A stretch of 64,000 nt of DNA from Pleurotus ostreatus/Saccharomyces cerevisiae fusant (lineage: Eukaryota > Opisthokonta), in contig JAMQCK010000004.1 in the NCBI GenBank assembly GCA_024196135.1, forward strand, positions 186,001 to 250,000. The letters run 5' to 3'. A program made the position numbers and the translations under genes. The notes below the pieces were generated by a model. It saw only the letters and a list, made by a program, of their open reading frames with translations, had not been told where the DNA came from and searched no databases. Shown piece by piece: positions 45,020-55,100 of this stretch; the stretch's first letter is position 1; the number at the start of each line of letters is the position of its first letter.

Positions 45020-46786
45020 ATGCCTTTACGCTCTGTCTCCCGTCCCGGCACTCCGTCTTCCCAGCCCTCGACGACCGCGCTGCAACCACCCTCGACGCAT
45101 GGGACTATTACACCCTCCCCCCTATCCCAGTCAAGCAGCGGGAGCGGCGGCAGCACGAATGGTGGCGGCTTCCGCGCACACCTTAACCATCTACTCCCGA
45201 GACACACCCAATTGCACGTCAACGTACAGATCCATCAGCTCTCGAGCGTCCCCCTCGTATCCGGCGAATTTGCATGTCGCTGGAAGCTCAAGGGCGTGCA
45301 GAGCAATCCCGCGGGCAAGGGCCTGCTGAAGAAGCCGCACGGTCACCACCATGGCCATCGCTCGAGGAGCAAGTCGCGACCGCCGCAGGATCGATGCGGC
45401 GACCACGAACTCGCCCAGAGCGCCGACAATGCGTCGATATCTGGCCGCTCCTCGTCCTCTCTCCGATCGCCTGGCATCCCCTCCGTTGTCGTGCACTCCG
45501 ACGAACGCCCATCTACATCTTCATCACCCCTCGCCAGCCCCACCCCCTCAGCCCCCCTGTCGCCCCCCGCCTCCCCCGAGTCAGCGCCCTCGCTGTCCGT
45601 CTCCGACGCCTCAACGGCGGACGAGCGCGATGGGGAGTACGTCACCGGCACGCGCGGGCAGACGCCGTTCAAGTCGCTGCGCGAGGACCACAGCGTGCGC
45701 TGGGAGCAGGCCATCAACGCCGTCGTCAAGATCCCGATAACGCGCCCGCCGCAGGGGGCGCACGACGCCGACAACTTCGCACCCTACGCCGCACCCGCGG
45801 GCGGATCTTCCGAGGAGCCCGGCATCCTCGAGCCGTGCCCGCTGAAACTCGTCGTGATCCAGGACCCCAAGAATGCGCCGACGAATCCGCGATTGGGCGC
45901 CGTGTACCTCGACCTGAGCGAGTATGCGTCACTCACGCGCGACGAGAAGGGTGGCCATAAACTCACGCGGCGGTATCTGCTGAGCGAGAGTAAGGTGAAC
46001 GCGACGCTCCAGGTCCGTCCTCGGCACGTTCTGTGGCGCCCGCGCTTTTTCTGACCCGTCTTTTTTGTCCATGTCTAGCTTACGATCACCATGACCTACT
46101 TCGGCGGCTCGCGGGCCTTCCTGTGCCCGCCCCTGCCGAAGGGGGAGATCCTATCCGGGATCAGCTCCTTCGGCCTGGGTGAGCTCGGCGGCGACGACGT
46201 CTTCCGTACGCGGCCGGACACGTCCAGCCTTTTCGGTTGGGGGCACGAGCGAGACGGCATGCCGCCTTCCAGCTCGCCCACGTCTTCGATCTACTCGCTG
46301 TACAACCCCTCCCGCTCGCGTACGCATTTGAACGCGACACCGAGCGCTCTTTCATCCAACACGGGTGAGGACTCTGGCAGTGCGGACGGCTCAAGCGACG
46401 CGGGGTCTAATGTGGCGGGCTCGAGCGTGCCCTCTGACGCCGCAAAGCCGGTGAGCGAGGCAAAGGAGGCGCTCCTGCGCCCGTTCACCTCGCCCAAGGC
46501 AACCGAGGTGCTCATCGACGCTCTCTTCAACCCAATGCCGATGGCGACGCCGCTACCGGAGGACCCGACTCTGCGGCCTTTCCTCGTGTACCAGCCAGCG
46601 CCGCCGGAGGTCGAGAAGAGCACGGAGGTAAAGGATGAAGGCGCAGAGGCTGCGGAGACAGCTAGCACGCGCAGCTCGGACGGAGGTACGATGGCGAGCG
46701 GGAGCAACAGCACGCACAGCACGGGCCGCGAGCGCTGGTGGAAGCGGCGGCTCGGGCACTCGACGGCTGCCCTTGAGGTCCGCTGA
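45020..46786 (+). CDS. EEIG1/EHBP1-type N-terminal C2-domain protein
   Basis: Exons 45020-46012 and 46079-46786 give 566 residues. The first ATG after the in-frame upstream non-ATG extension was chosen (MPLRSVSRPGTPS). The NT-C2 domain of the EEIG1/EHBP1 family spans most of exon 1 and the start of exon 2. It begins LPRHTQLHVNVQIHQLSSVP then GEFACRWKLKG, has a long Ser/Pro-rich insertion, resumes with SLREDHSVRWEQAINAVVKI, PCPLKLVVIQDPKN and LGAVYLDLSEYASL, and closes with RRYLLSESKVNATLQLTITM. Such domains bind membranes or act as organelle adaptors. The rest is Ser/Thr-rich with a short conserved-looking segment PFTSPKATEVLIDALFNPMP. In fungi the family is poorly studied, so the cellular role is unknown. 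Confidence 0.82.
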
Positions 46787-47505
46787 TGGGCAGAGATCCC
46801 TTATCGTGTGTCGTTGCCCATCGCGCCTTCGCTCGCCCTTCCTCCTTCCCTTGCCTTCCCTGCCCTTCCTCCACGTTTTCCTCCGCTTCCTACTTCGTTA
46901 TCTATTCCACCCTCCCCCGCCCATCCTAGCTATCAGGTAGGTTTCCCGCGGCCCCACATATGGGCCGCATCTCTCGCCATATCACTGTGTTCGTTACGAC
47001 CCGGCTGCTTTGTTCATGACCCCGCCATTACGACCATACTGTACCTGCACTCGCTAAGCTTTATCTGCCTTCACTAAGTCCATCTCGTATATATGCCAGC
47101 CACATCACATTACTCTGGGGCCAAACACTACCCTTATGTGGGCCAACCATTACATGTTACTCTGGGGTCGACCTCTCTTGATAATTCCGCATTCCTTGGT
47201 TTTTCTCGATGTACTGTACAAATCTTGTTCGAATTCGTGCAATAATGGGACTTTGTTCATTGGTGAAGCTGAGGTTGCGAGAAAATGAAGGAGCAAATAC
47301 TCACAAAAATCATGCGTGGGCGAGATGGCGAAGGTGCCTTTCGTTTTCGAATGCAGGAGACGTCTAAAGCTGTGATGCTCTTTGGATAGATTTTCGTATA
47401 AGAGAAAGTGCAGGCATAGATTAAGCTAGCATACAACACACAGATACAGCAACACATAGATCTACAACCGGTGTCACATATCCCACTGCGCTGGTAGACC
47501 CATCC
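46787..47505. other. Convergent 3' intergenic region
   Basis: About 720 bp between the 3' ends of two convergent genes. The left part is C/T-rich. A degenerate direct repeat, TTACTCTGGGG followed by short similar sequence, occurs at 47110-47120 and 47157-47167. No gene was seen. Confidence 0.5.
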
Positions 47506-49813
47506 TCATGTGAACGTCAATTTGGTTGGCGCCTTGGGCATCTGGATGTCGTCCCGGTAGAAAGCACCGTAAACACTGTGCTCCTTCTTTTTGATCGTCA
47601 TCGGGAATTTCTTGAGGCCCTCGCACTCGAAGCCGCTGTCGTGCAGGACGCGCGCGAGCTCGCCGGCCAGAGCGCGCTCGTGCCCCTCGCCCGTGAAGAA
47701 TGTGATTGATTTGCCGGACTTGCCGCCGCGACCTGCGAGAGCATCAGCCTCCCTTCACCACGATATTTTTCTCCACTCACCCGTCCGTCCAATACGATGG
47801 ATATAGTCCTCGATCGTCAGCGGGAAAGTGTAGTTCACCACCAACCCCACATTCGCGATATCGAGCCCGCGCGCGGCGACGTCCGTCGCAACTAGCAAGT
47901 TCGTCTTCCCCGTCTTGAACGCCTCGAGCGCCTCGATGCGCGCGGACTGCGACATATCGCCCGAGAGGCCGCCGACGGAGAAGCCCTGCCGGCGGAGGTT
48001 CTGCTCGACGCGCGAGCACTCCTTTTTGTAGAGCGCGAAGACGAGGACGCGGGACTCGTCCATGCCGGCTGCGACCTTCTTGAGGTTGGCGTTGCGGAGG
48101 AGGGCGGTGAGGCGAGAGCTGGGGTTGGGATGAGGTGAGTCAGCAGATGGGCGAAGGATGGCAAAGGAGACTGAACGCACTCCTTTTGTCGCCCGTCATC
48201 GAGAACTTCGACGACCTGCTCGACGCGGCTGTTCGCGGTCAGGTCGTCGCTGCCGACAGTGACCCTGACCGGGTTATTCTGGAACGTCGCCGCGAGCTTG
48301 CGTACTGAGTCTGGCCAGGTAGCGCTGACTGAATGAAATGTTAGTAGATGGAGCAAGACAAAACTACGACAAGAGGTCGGTTTCGATGGGGATAGTGAGT
48401 GTTTAAAGAAAATTGAAACGCACACATCAGCGTCTGCCTCTCCGCCAGCGGCTTCGTCGCCGATATAATATTCCGGATATCGTTTTCGAAACCCTTGTCG
48501 AGCATCCGGTCCGCCTCGTCGAGGACAAGGTAGTCGACATTCGTCAAGTCGCACGCCCCATCGTTCATCAGGTCCAATATTCTCCCTGGCGTCCCGACCA
48601 CAACCCGTGTGGTCATCCCGTCCTTGCCCTTGTTCGCGTTGCGCAACATGCGCACCTGCGGCTCCTTCGGCACGCCGCCAAACACGGCGACGCTCGCGAT
48701 GCCAAAGGGCTTGCCCAACGCGGAGAGCGTGTCGTGCGTCTGGATCGCGAGCTCGCGCGTAGGGGCGACGACGAGGGCAGTCACGGGCGCAGATTTATTT
48801 GAGGAGGAAGAGGTTCGCGAGGAGATGAGTCGCGTGAGGAGGGGAATGCCGAACGCGAGGGTTTTACCACTAAAAATCCACCGTCAGTCAAAGGTCTATA
48901 CCTGAGTAAAGCGAGATATCTCACCTGCCCGTCTCTGCAATCCCCACCACGTCCCTGCCCTCTAGTGCGGGCGGCCATGTGCATGCCTGGATTGGCGTAG
49001 GCTCCTTGAAGCCCTTGAACGATTGGCGAATTTCGTCCGGCACTGCTAGTTGGGCGAAGGAGACTACAGGCGTGGGCTGCGGGATACCGTCGGGCGTGTG
49101 GATGGTAATTGCATGCTTTGTCAGGAAAGCCTCGATCTCAGAGGCGGAGGGGGCGGTGGAAGCAGGTGTGGTAGAGGAAGAGGCAGCAGCAAGCTTCGCC
49201 TTCTTCTTGGACTTCTTCTCAGCTTTCGCATCCACTTCAGTGGGAATGGCTGGCTCGACGTCCTCGTGTTTGCGCTTTTTCTTCTTTTCCTTCGTGGTCG
49301 CTGCGATAGGAGAATAATCAGATCACAGAATGTGCAGGGGGGATGGTGCACTCACGCTCAGCATCCTCCTTCGCCTCGGCCGCATCCGCGCCTGACTCCT
49401 CAACATGCTTCCTCTTCTTTTTCTTCTTCTCCGGTTCCGCTGCGCCTGCATGATGTTCAGGATATATAATCGGCGTCGAGAAAATGGTAGAGCTTACCAT
49501 CCTGCGTCTCCGCGCTCTCCGCCTGCTCTAGCTTGCGCTTCCTCTCCTTCTCCTCCCTCTTCCTCTCCTTCTTCTCCTTCTTCTCTCTCTTCTTTCGCAC
49601 CGCTTCGTCCTCCTCCACGCTACTCATCTCAACATCTTCCGCCTTCGCTGGCACTTCCTCCTTCACCGCTGCTTCCTTCTTCAGGTCTGTTCATCTTATT
49701 AGACGTCTCTTACTATGGTAGATTGTTCATCCCAACGCACCAGGTTTCTTCTCCTTTCTCTCTTTCTTCTCCTTCTTCTCCTTCTTGACCTTCACAATGG
49801 TCTCGTTCGACAT
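47506..49813 (-). CDS. DBP3: DEAD-box RNA helicase DBP3 (ribosome biogenesis)
   Basis: Nucleolar ATP-dependent RNA helicase of the Dbp3 group, acting in pre-rRNA processing for the large subunit. The start [17 protein letters not shown] opens a Lys/Glu-rich tail spread over several small exons, two of which repeat a KKKKRKH motif. The helicase core follows with [12 protein letters not shown] (Q motif region), AETGSGKT (motif I, intron between S and GKT), [10 protein letters not shown] (Ia), [10 protein letters not shown] (Ib), [17 protein letters not shown] (II, DEAD), [13 protein letters not shown] (III, SAT), [31 protein letters not shown] and [16 protein letters not shown] (VI). The C-terminus ends [11 protein letters not shown]. 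The charged N-terminal tail and core arrangement distinguish Dbp3 from Dbp2. The gene converges on the C2-domain gene. Confidence 0.93.
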
Positions 49814-50241
49814 GGCGATGGGGGAATCGGGGATGGGGGAGTAGCGATCGAGCTCAAAACCATTGATCACGACCGGCCCGGAGATCCGGAGGGTCCTTTC
49901 CGAGTTCGTCTTGAGGAATTCCATGCCCAATCCGCGGCCGCGCCATAAGTTGACGACGCTGTTGATTTGAAAAAACACCTCTGCACATGCAAGGTAAGCC
50001 CCTTACAGCATGCGAGACGACTAGAAGGTACAGTAGCGTTCAAAATACACGAGGAAGGAAGTAGCATAAAACAAAGGGGATGCTCTTCGATAGCGAAGGG
50101 TATGCATAAAAACTCGAGAACATAAGCAAGCTGTCCGTGAAATAAACAAGATGGGAGTGGAGTAGCTCTCATCGTTCGTGTATCCTTCCAATAGAAGATA
50201 GGACCCACGGGCCCGGAATGACATCTCCCCCACCCGAAAAA
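49814..50241. other. Intergenic region between DBP3 and BTB genes
   Basis: 428 bp: DBP3's promoter side meets the 3' end of the BTB gene (same strand). No TATA box or other gene was seen. Confidence 0.5.
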
Positions 50242-52783
50242 TTAGACCAGCCCAAGCACCACACTCGCCCTGAGCGTACGCGCCGCACCCTCTCCCACCA
50301 CATTAAGATCCCGACTCTTCCACCCCCAACTTTGGCTAACCTTGAACACATCCGGTGCGCTTGAGAATCGCACCTGCCCAGCGCCACCCAACTCCCCTTG
50401 CACCTTCTCTCCTTTCCCCTTCGTGCCGTCCTTGCCCTCCTCGCCGCGCGTTGCGCCGCTGACATGGCATGTGACGCCGAAGTAGGCGAGCACGGCAGCA
50501 CGTGGGTCGCGGTATGCTTGGTTGGGAGCGGCCTGGGGTGGTGCCATATAGGGCCCTGCTGGAGGAGCTGGGCGCTCAGGTTCGTCGGGTTCCAGCGGAC
50601 GAGCTTCGTAGTGCGCGAGTACGCCGCGTTCAGGCATGCTCGATGACGATGGGAGACTCGAGCTGAGAGGCGTGGGCGCGGGTGGCGGTGAGTTGGCCGC
50701 TGCAGCACTCGTCCGCGCACCCGGCGTGACGCTTCGGGAAAGCATGGGCATGAAGGAGCGCGTGGGGCTGCCGACGTTGGAAGCTGAGTTCCCGGACAAA
50801 TTGCGTGTATGCCGAGCGTGCGCACTCGACGGTCGCGGCGGGGTCGCTTCGATAGGCGGTGGTGGCGGCGGCGCTGGCTTCGGGATGGCGGCAAAGGTCA
50901 GAGATTGCGCATGCCGCAGCGGACGAGGCGCACTGGCCCCCGGCGCCGGGTCGACGCTGCTTTGCCTGTGCACATAAATCCCCAGCTGCGTCGCCCCATG
51001 CGCCGGCTTCCGCCGCGTCGTCGTATTCGTGCTCGTATTATTCACTTGCACGTAGATGTTGAAGAGACTCCCCGCGTACCACACGGTGCGTGAGTACAGG
51101 CGTGTCTTCTCCGACAGTAGATGTACGTCGTAGAACTCGACGCTGAAGCGCATCGGCGGGTATGGGGTATACTTCGGCGCGTCGGGGGGTATCTGCTCCA
51201 CTGCGCGACCCTTGCCCTTCGTTACGTCAACAGGACTTTCCGGGTCGACGAGCCCAAAGAAGCGCTTCGACCCGTGGTCGGTGGACGGCATGTGAGAGGC
51301 GCATACGTTGAACAGGTCCTCCATGGAGGTAGTCTGAGCGCTCTTGCTGTCCAAGTTTAGGTTGATGTCCCCGACGCGGAAGCTGGAGTCGCCGTACACC
51401 TTCCAATAGCGATCGCCCGCGGCGCGAGGGTTATCGGGTGCATGAATGTTCTGCGTAGTTATTCGCAGCTCTTTGGAGCTGGGTTCTACGACAGACGTAG
51501 AAAGGTTGCGAAGAACGCCCTGACTCCAATATGCACTTTGCAGAACTTGGAGGGGCACGTAAGGGGTGCCCGTCGTCGGTGATACAAGCGAAGAGATTTC
51601 GATTAGGTCTTGCATGGGCTAGATGGAGGTTAGCAAGGGATATATCCAGGTTATCGGCTCATCGCGCACCATATTGATATAGTATATGCCCTTCTCGAAT
51701 AGCAATGCCCATTCCTCCTCCTCTTCGTCGGTGTGGGATTGCAGGAGGCTGCGTCGATATTCGACGACATCCCTTGCAAAGTAGAACCTTCGAGTCTCAT
51801 CCCTGATGAAGAACGTATCCGAAGAGATGAGCGCACGAATCCACGTCGGCGACAGACGACTCCATATGTGAAGTGGTCGGTCGGGGTTCACACCTGGAAC
51901 CGTGGGGGTATGATCAAGGTCGGGCACCGTCCCGCTAGGGGCAGACTTGGCTCGTTCGCGCTTGCGGGTAGTAAGGAAGCTGCTATCGTGCTCGAGCGAG
52001 AACACATCGACGCCCCAGCGAGCAAGCCATGCCGCGCACGCTTCTCCTATCTTGTCAGATATGGCGCCGTAGGTGTGCCGCTCGCTCGCCCCTGGATCCG
52101 TCCCTGCAGCGTAGCTATCAAGCGAGGCAGTCGAGGCAGTAGATGGCGCGTGAGATGCGATAGAATGTGCGGTGTCGAACTTGGTGTTGGAGAGCCGGTC
52201 ATCCTCGTCCTCATACTCTTCTGCTACGCTTTCGAGTCCTACTGCAGGGGGGCCGCTATCCGCACGGATGGGGAGGCCGAGGGCGAAATCGAGGTACTGA
52301 ATAAGGGTGTACGGGCCGACAGAGCTGAGGACGGCGGCGAGCGCCTGTGATGCAATGTGGGGTATTGAGAGGTAGAGAGCTGTTGCCAACAGCGAGAGGA
52401 GGAAGCCAGGATCAGCGACTTGGTGTCCCTCTGGTACAGGGGAATCCGAGTTGAAGTGAAGAGGGGGCCCGCCACCGTAGAGTCGTGCGAGGCAGAGTCT
52501 GGGGTAATCTTCGTCAGCACGAGCGACGGCGGACCCGGCACACGACGCACTCGAATGCAGCTCTGCTAATGTTGCGATCAACGAAGACGAGGTCTACTGC
52601 ATCCCCGCCTTCTTCGACGAAGCCGCCATCGAAGAGCCCGCGAAAGAAGCCGGCCTGGATAAGCACGACCTTGTGCACGCGGTATAGGACATTCCAGGCG
52701 GCGATCCTGAGCGTCGCGTCCGCCGTGCGCCGCTGGAGGAAGGAGGTGTAGAGGTGCCGCTGTATATCGTCCGGCGCCGTCAT
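50242..52783 (-). CDS. BTB/POZ domain protein with long C-terminal extension
   Basis: Exons 52783-52551, 52498-51670 and 51618-50242 give 812 residues. Start MTAPDDIQRHLYTSFLQRRT leads into a BTB fold: ADATLRIAAWNVLYRVHKVV, IQAGFFRGLFDGGF, then after the first intron CLARLYGGGPPLHF and LATALYLSIPHIASQALAAV. A conserved-looking middle region continues (WSRLSPTWIRALISSDTFFI, FARDVVEYRRSLLQ, LLFEKGIYYINM). A 51-nt intron then removes the in-frame stop that otherwise splits the gene, and the last exon gives PMQDLIEISSLVSPTTGTP, a MRFSVEFYDVHLLSEKTRLY segment and a Pro/Ser-rich tail. BTB proteins dimerise and often bridge to cullin-3 ligases. The substrate is unknown. The start codon lies only 40 bp from that of TRS31 on the other strand. 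Confidence 0.85.
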
Positions 52784-52823
52784 CGCGGTCGGCGACAAAG
52801 CCGCATCTGCAACCGAGCACGCG
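52784..52823. promoter_or_regulatory. 40-bp gap between divergent start codons (BTB/TRS31)
   Basis: The two divergent ATGs are so close that at least one promoter must lie inside the other gene's first exon and the 5' UTRs must be extremely short or overlapping, unless one start is wrong. The TRS31 start could instead be a little further downstream only by losing its Ser-rich head. Confidence 0.55.
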
Positions 52824-53678
52824 ATGGAGCGCTCTTCTTACCCCCATCCTCGATTGTCAATTCTTTCCCAGACGTCGTCGGCGGAGCACCTCTCGCCGAC
52901 GCCCTCCTCTGCGCGCTTCTCGCTCCCGCCCAAGACGGGCGCGCGGCCGAACATCTATGACCGCAACCTGAACAAGACGCGCATTGCGGAGGTCTCGCTC
53001 TCCGCGTTCGCCTTCCTCTTCTCCGAGCTCGTGCAGTATACGCAGAAGCGCGTCTCTGGCATCAATGACCTTGAGCGGCGGTGAGTGCTGGTTAGAGGGA
53101 AGAGGATGGGCGGCGGCTGAGACGGCACGCAGGCTAAACACGCTCGGCTACCGCGTCGGCACGCGTGTGCTCGAGCTCATGAGCTGGCGCGCAGAGTCGT
53201 CGTCAAAGGCGCCCAAGCGCGAGATCCGCTTCCTCCCCGCGCTCATGTCCATCCACACGAACGTCTGGCGGACGGTCTTCGGCAAGCCCGCGGACGCGAT
53301 CGAGAAGAGCGTCGAGAACGCAGACGAATGTGAGCGCCCACCTCACCCCATCACTCCATTCATTGCTCATCTGACCCTCTATCCTAGACATGATCATCGA
53401 CAATGACCCCCCGATTGAGCGCAGCATATCTGTCCCGAGGGACATGTCGCAGCTCAGCTGCTCCTCCTTCACGGCGGGCATCGTCGAGGCCGTGCTTGAT
53501 GGGCTGGGATTTGTGCGTCCCCCTCCCCCTCTGTGTCAATCTTTATCGCTCATGAATCGCCCAGCCCGCGCGCGTCACTTCGCACAACACGCCCACAGCA
53601 CAGTATCCGAACCGAACGACGATTCTCATCAAGCTCGAGCCATCTGTGTTGGAGAGGGAGGAGCTCTTGAAGACCTGA
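52824..53678 (+). CDS. TRS31: TRAPP complex subunit Trs31 (TRAPPC5)
   Basis: Bet3-family subunit of the TRAPP vesicle-tethering complexes, which activate Ypt1/Rab1 on early secretory membranes. Exons 52824-53080, 53133-53329, 53388-53512 and 53565-53678 give 230 residues. After about 40 Ser/Pro-rich residues comes the family signature NIYDRNLNKTRIAEVSLSAF, then LFSELVQYTQKRV, DLERRLNTLGYRVGTRVLEL and HTNVWRTVFGKPADAIEKS. NDPPIERSISVPRDMSQLSC and SFTAGIVEAVLDGLGFPARV follow, and the protein ends LEPSVLEREELLKT. These match the Trs31/TRAPPC5 subgroup along the full length, with only the short head added. Confidence 0.94.
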
Positions 53679-53796
53679 TCGAGTGCGCCGTTACTGTTGT
53701 TTTTTTGTACATATATCGCCAGGAGTAATATACGGACAGTGGATTTCATGATTCCGCCCCGTTGCCGCCGCCCGATATTCATGTACTGCCGAGTCA

Positions 53797-54877
53797 ATGG
53801 CTTATCTTGCAGTGCACAACTTGAATCCGCCCTCCATGGTCGCTATCGACACTCTCAAGATCGACCCTCCCCTCGTCAACACCGCCTGCGCGTGGGTGTC
53901 TGAATACGAGCAGTTGAAGGCCTGTTTCGGATGCCCATATACTGGGGCTGTCACGACGCGCACGGCTGCTGGCGTCGACGAAGGCTACCCGCGTCTAGCT
54001 GGGGTACATGGGGTGCGCACTCGTACTTCTCAGATCTCGTCCCTCTGCTCATCCTTCACAGGTTGCCTTTAGCAAGACCTCGATCACCAGTATCAATACC
54101 TATGCGTACTCTCCATATCCACTCTCTGCATACCTCTCCTGGATCAAGCAGATACTCGATGAGCACCCTACCTCAGACAAGCCCTTCATCGTCTCCGTCA
54201 CCACCACTGAGCCCGCCACCCTATGCGCCATGATCGACGCGATTCAAGCGTTCCGCACCACCCTTCCTGACCCCACGCGCATCGCGATCGAGCTCAACAC
54301 GTCCTGCCCGAACGTCAAAGCAGGCGCACCACCCGCTTACCACTTCCCCACCTGCCGAAGTGCTGAGGAGTACCTCGCATCGCCGCTTGGGCAGCTGATC
54401 GCCGTCTTCGCGGACGCGCGCAAGGCAGACCCTGGGTTGACGGTAGGCCTCAAGCTTCCTCCATACGTGCATGCGGGGCAGTTCGCAGCGTTCCTCGACG
54501 GGCTGGCGCTATTCACGACAGACGACGCACAGCCGCCCGTGTCGTTCTTCACGTGCACGAATACGCTGGGAAATACCCTCATGCCCGCCAGCATGCTCGA
54601 AGGCTGGCAGGGCGAAGGGATGGAGGGGAAGGATATGCTGGGTGGGGCTGGAGGCGAGGCGATCCATGCTCTGGCTCTGGGCAACGTCGCTGCGTTCGCA
54701 AGATTGCTGGCGGAGAGGGATGTCTTGCGAGAGATCAAGATTATTGGGGCAGGTGGGGTGACGACGCCGGATGCGGTCAAACGAATGCATGATGCTGGTG
54801 CGGCGGTCGTTGGATCTGCCACTCTGTTCGGGAAGCTGGGGCCGGACGCAGCGTTTGCGCTTCTGAGCGGCAAGTAA
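53797..54877 (+). CDS. Dihydroorotate dehydrogenase-like FMN flavoprotein (class 1A type)
   Basis: TIM-barrel FMN oxidoreductase of the cytosolic class 1A DHODH family, whose members oxidise dihydroorotate to orotate in pyrimidine synthesis using fumarate. Exons 53797-54003 and 54062-54877 give 340 residues. A second ATG at 53836 is an equally good start. Conserved parts are the start DPPLVNTACAW, GAVTTRTAAG, the catalytic-Cys motif ELNTSCPNVK, the FMN Lys region TVGLKLPPYVHAGQF, TCTNTLGNTLMP, and phosphate-binding IKIIGAGGVTTPDA and VVGSATLFGK. No presequence or membrane helix is present, unlike mitochondrial class 2 enzymes. In bacterial class 1A enzymes the orotate pocket has NSMGLPN. Here the same place reads INTYAYSPYPL, and the FMN-facing TKS reads TRT. 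It may be a DHODH with an altered pocket or a related dehydrogenase with another substrate. Confidence 0.85.
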
Positions 54878-55100
54878 CTGGCGAAATTTTATACATCGTG
54901 CATACCGTCTCACCCTACAACCTCGTCGTGTATCTCAACTTGCAATGTTCCTTATGATATAACCGCATTTGGAAGGTCTTGAAGTCTCGAAAAGGGAATT
55001 CCGTCGTCGGCTTCTCCAATTGATCCGGTGCAACGTGGCCACGGTGGCGGTGAACGCAGCATCATCAACCAGCGCGCGAGCACGTTTGCCTCCGACCACC

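Noticed and set aside
51619..51669. Apparent stop separating the BTB frame into two genes
   Set aside because: A standard GTGCGC...TAG intron of 51 nt removes the stop and joins both halves in phase, so one gene is the simpler reading.
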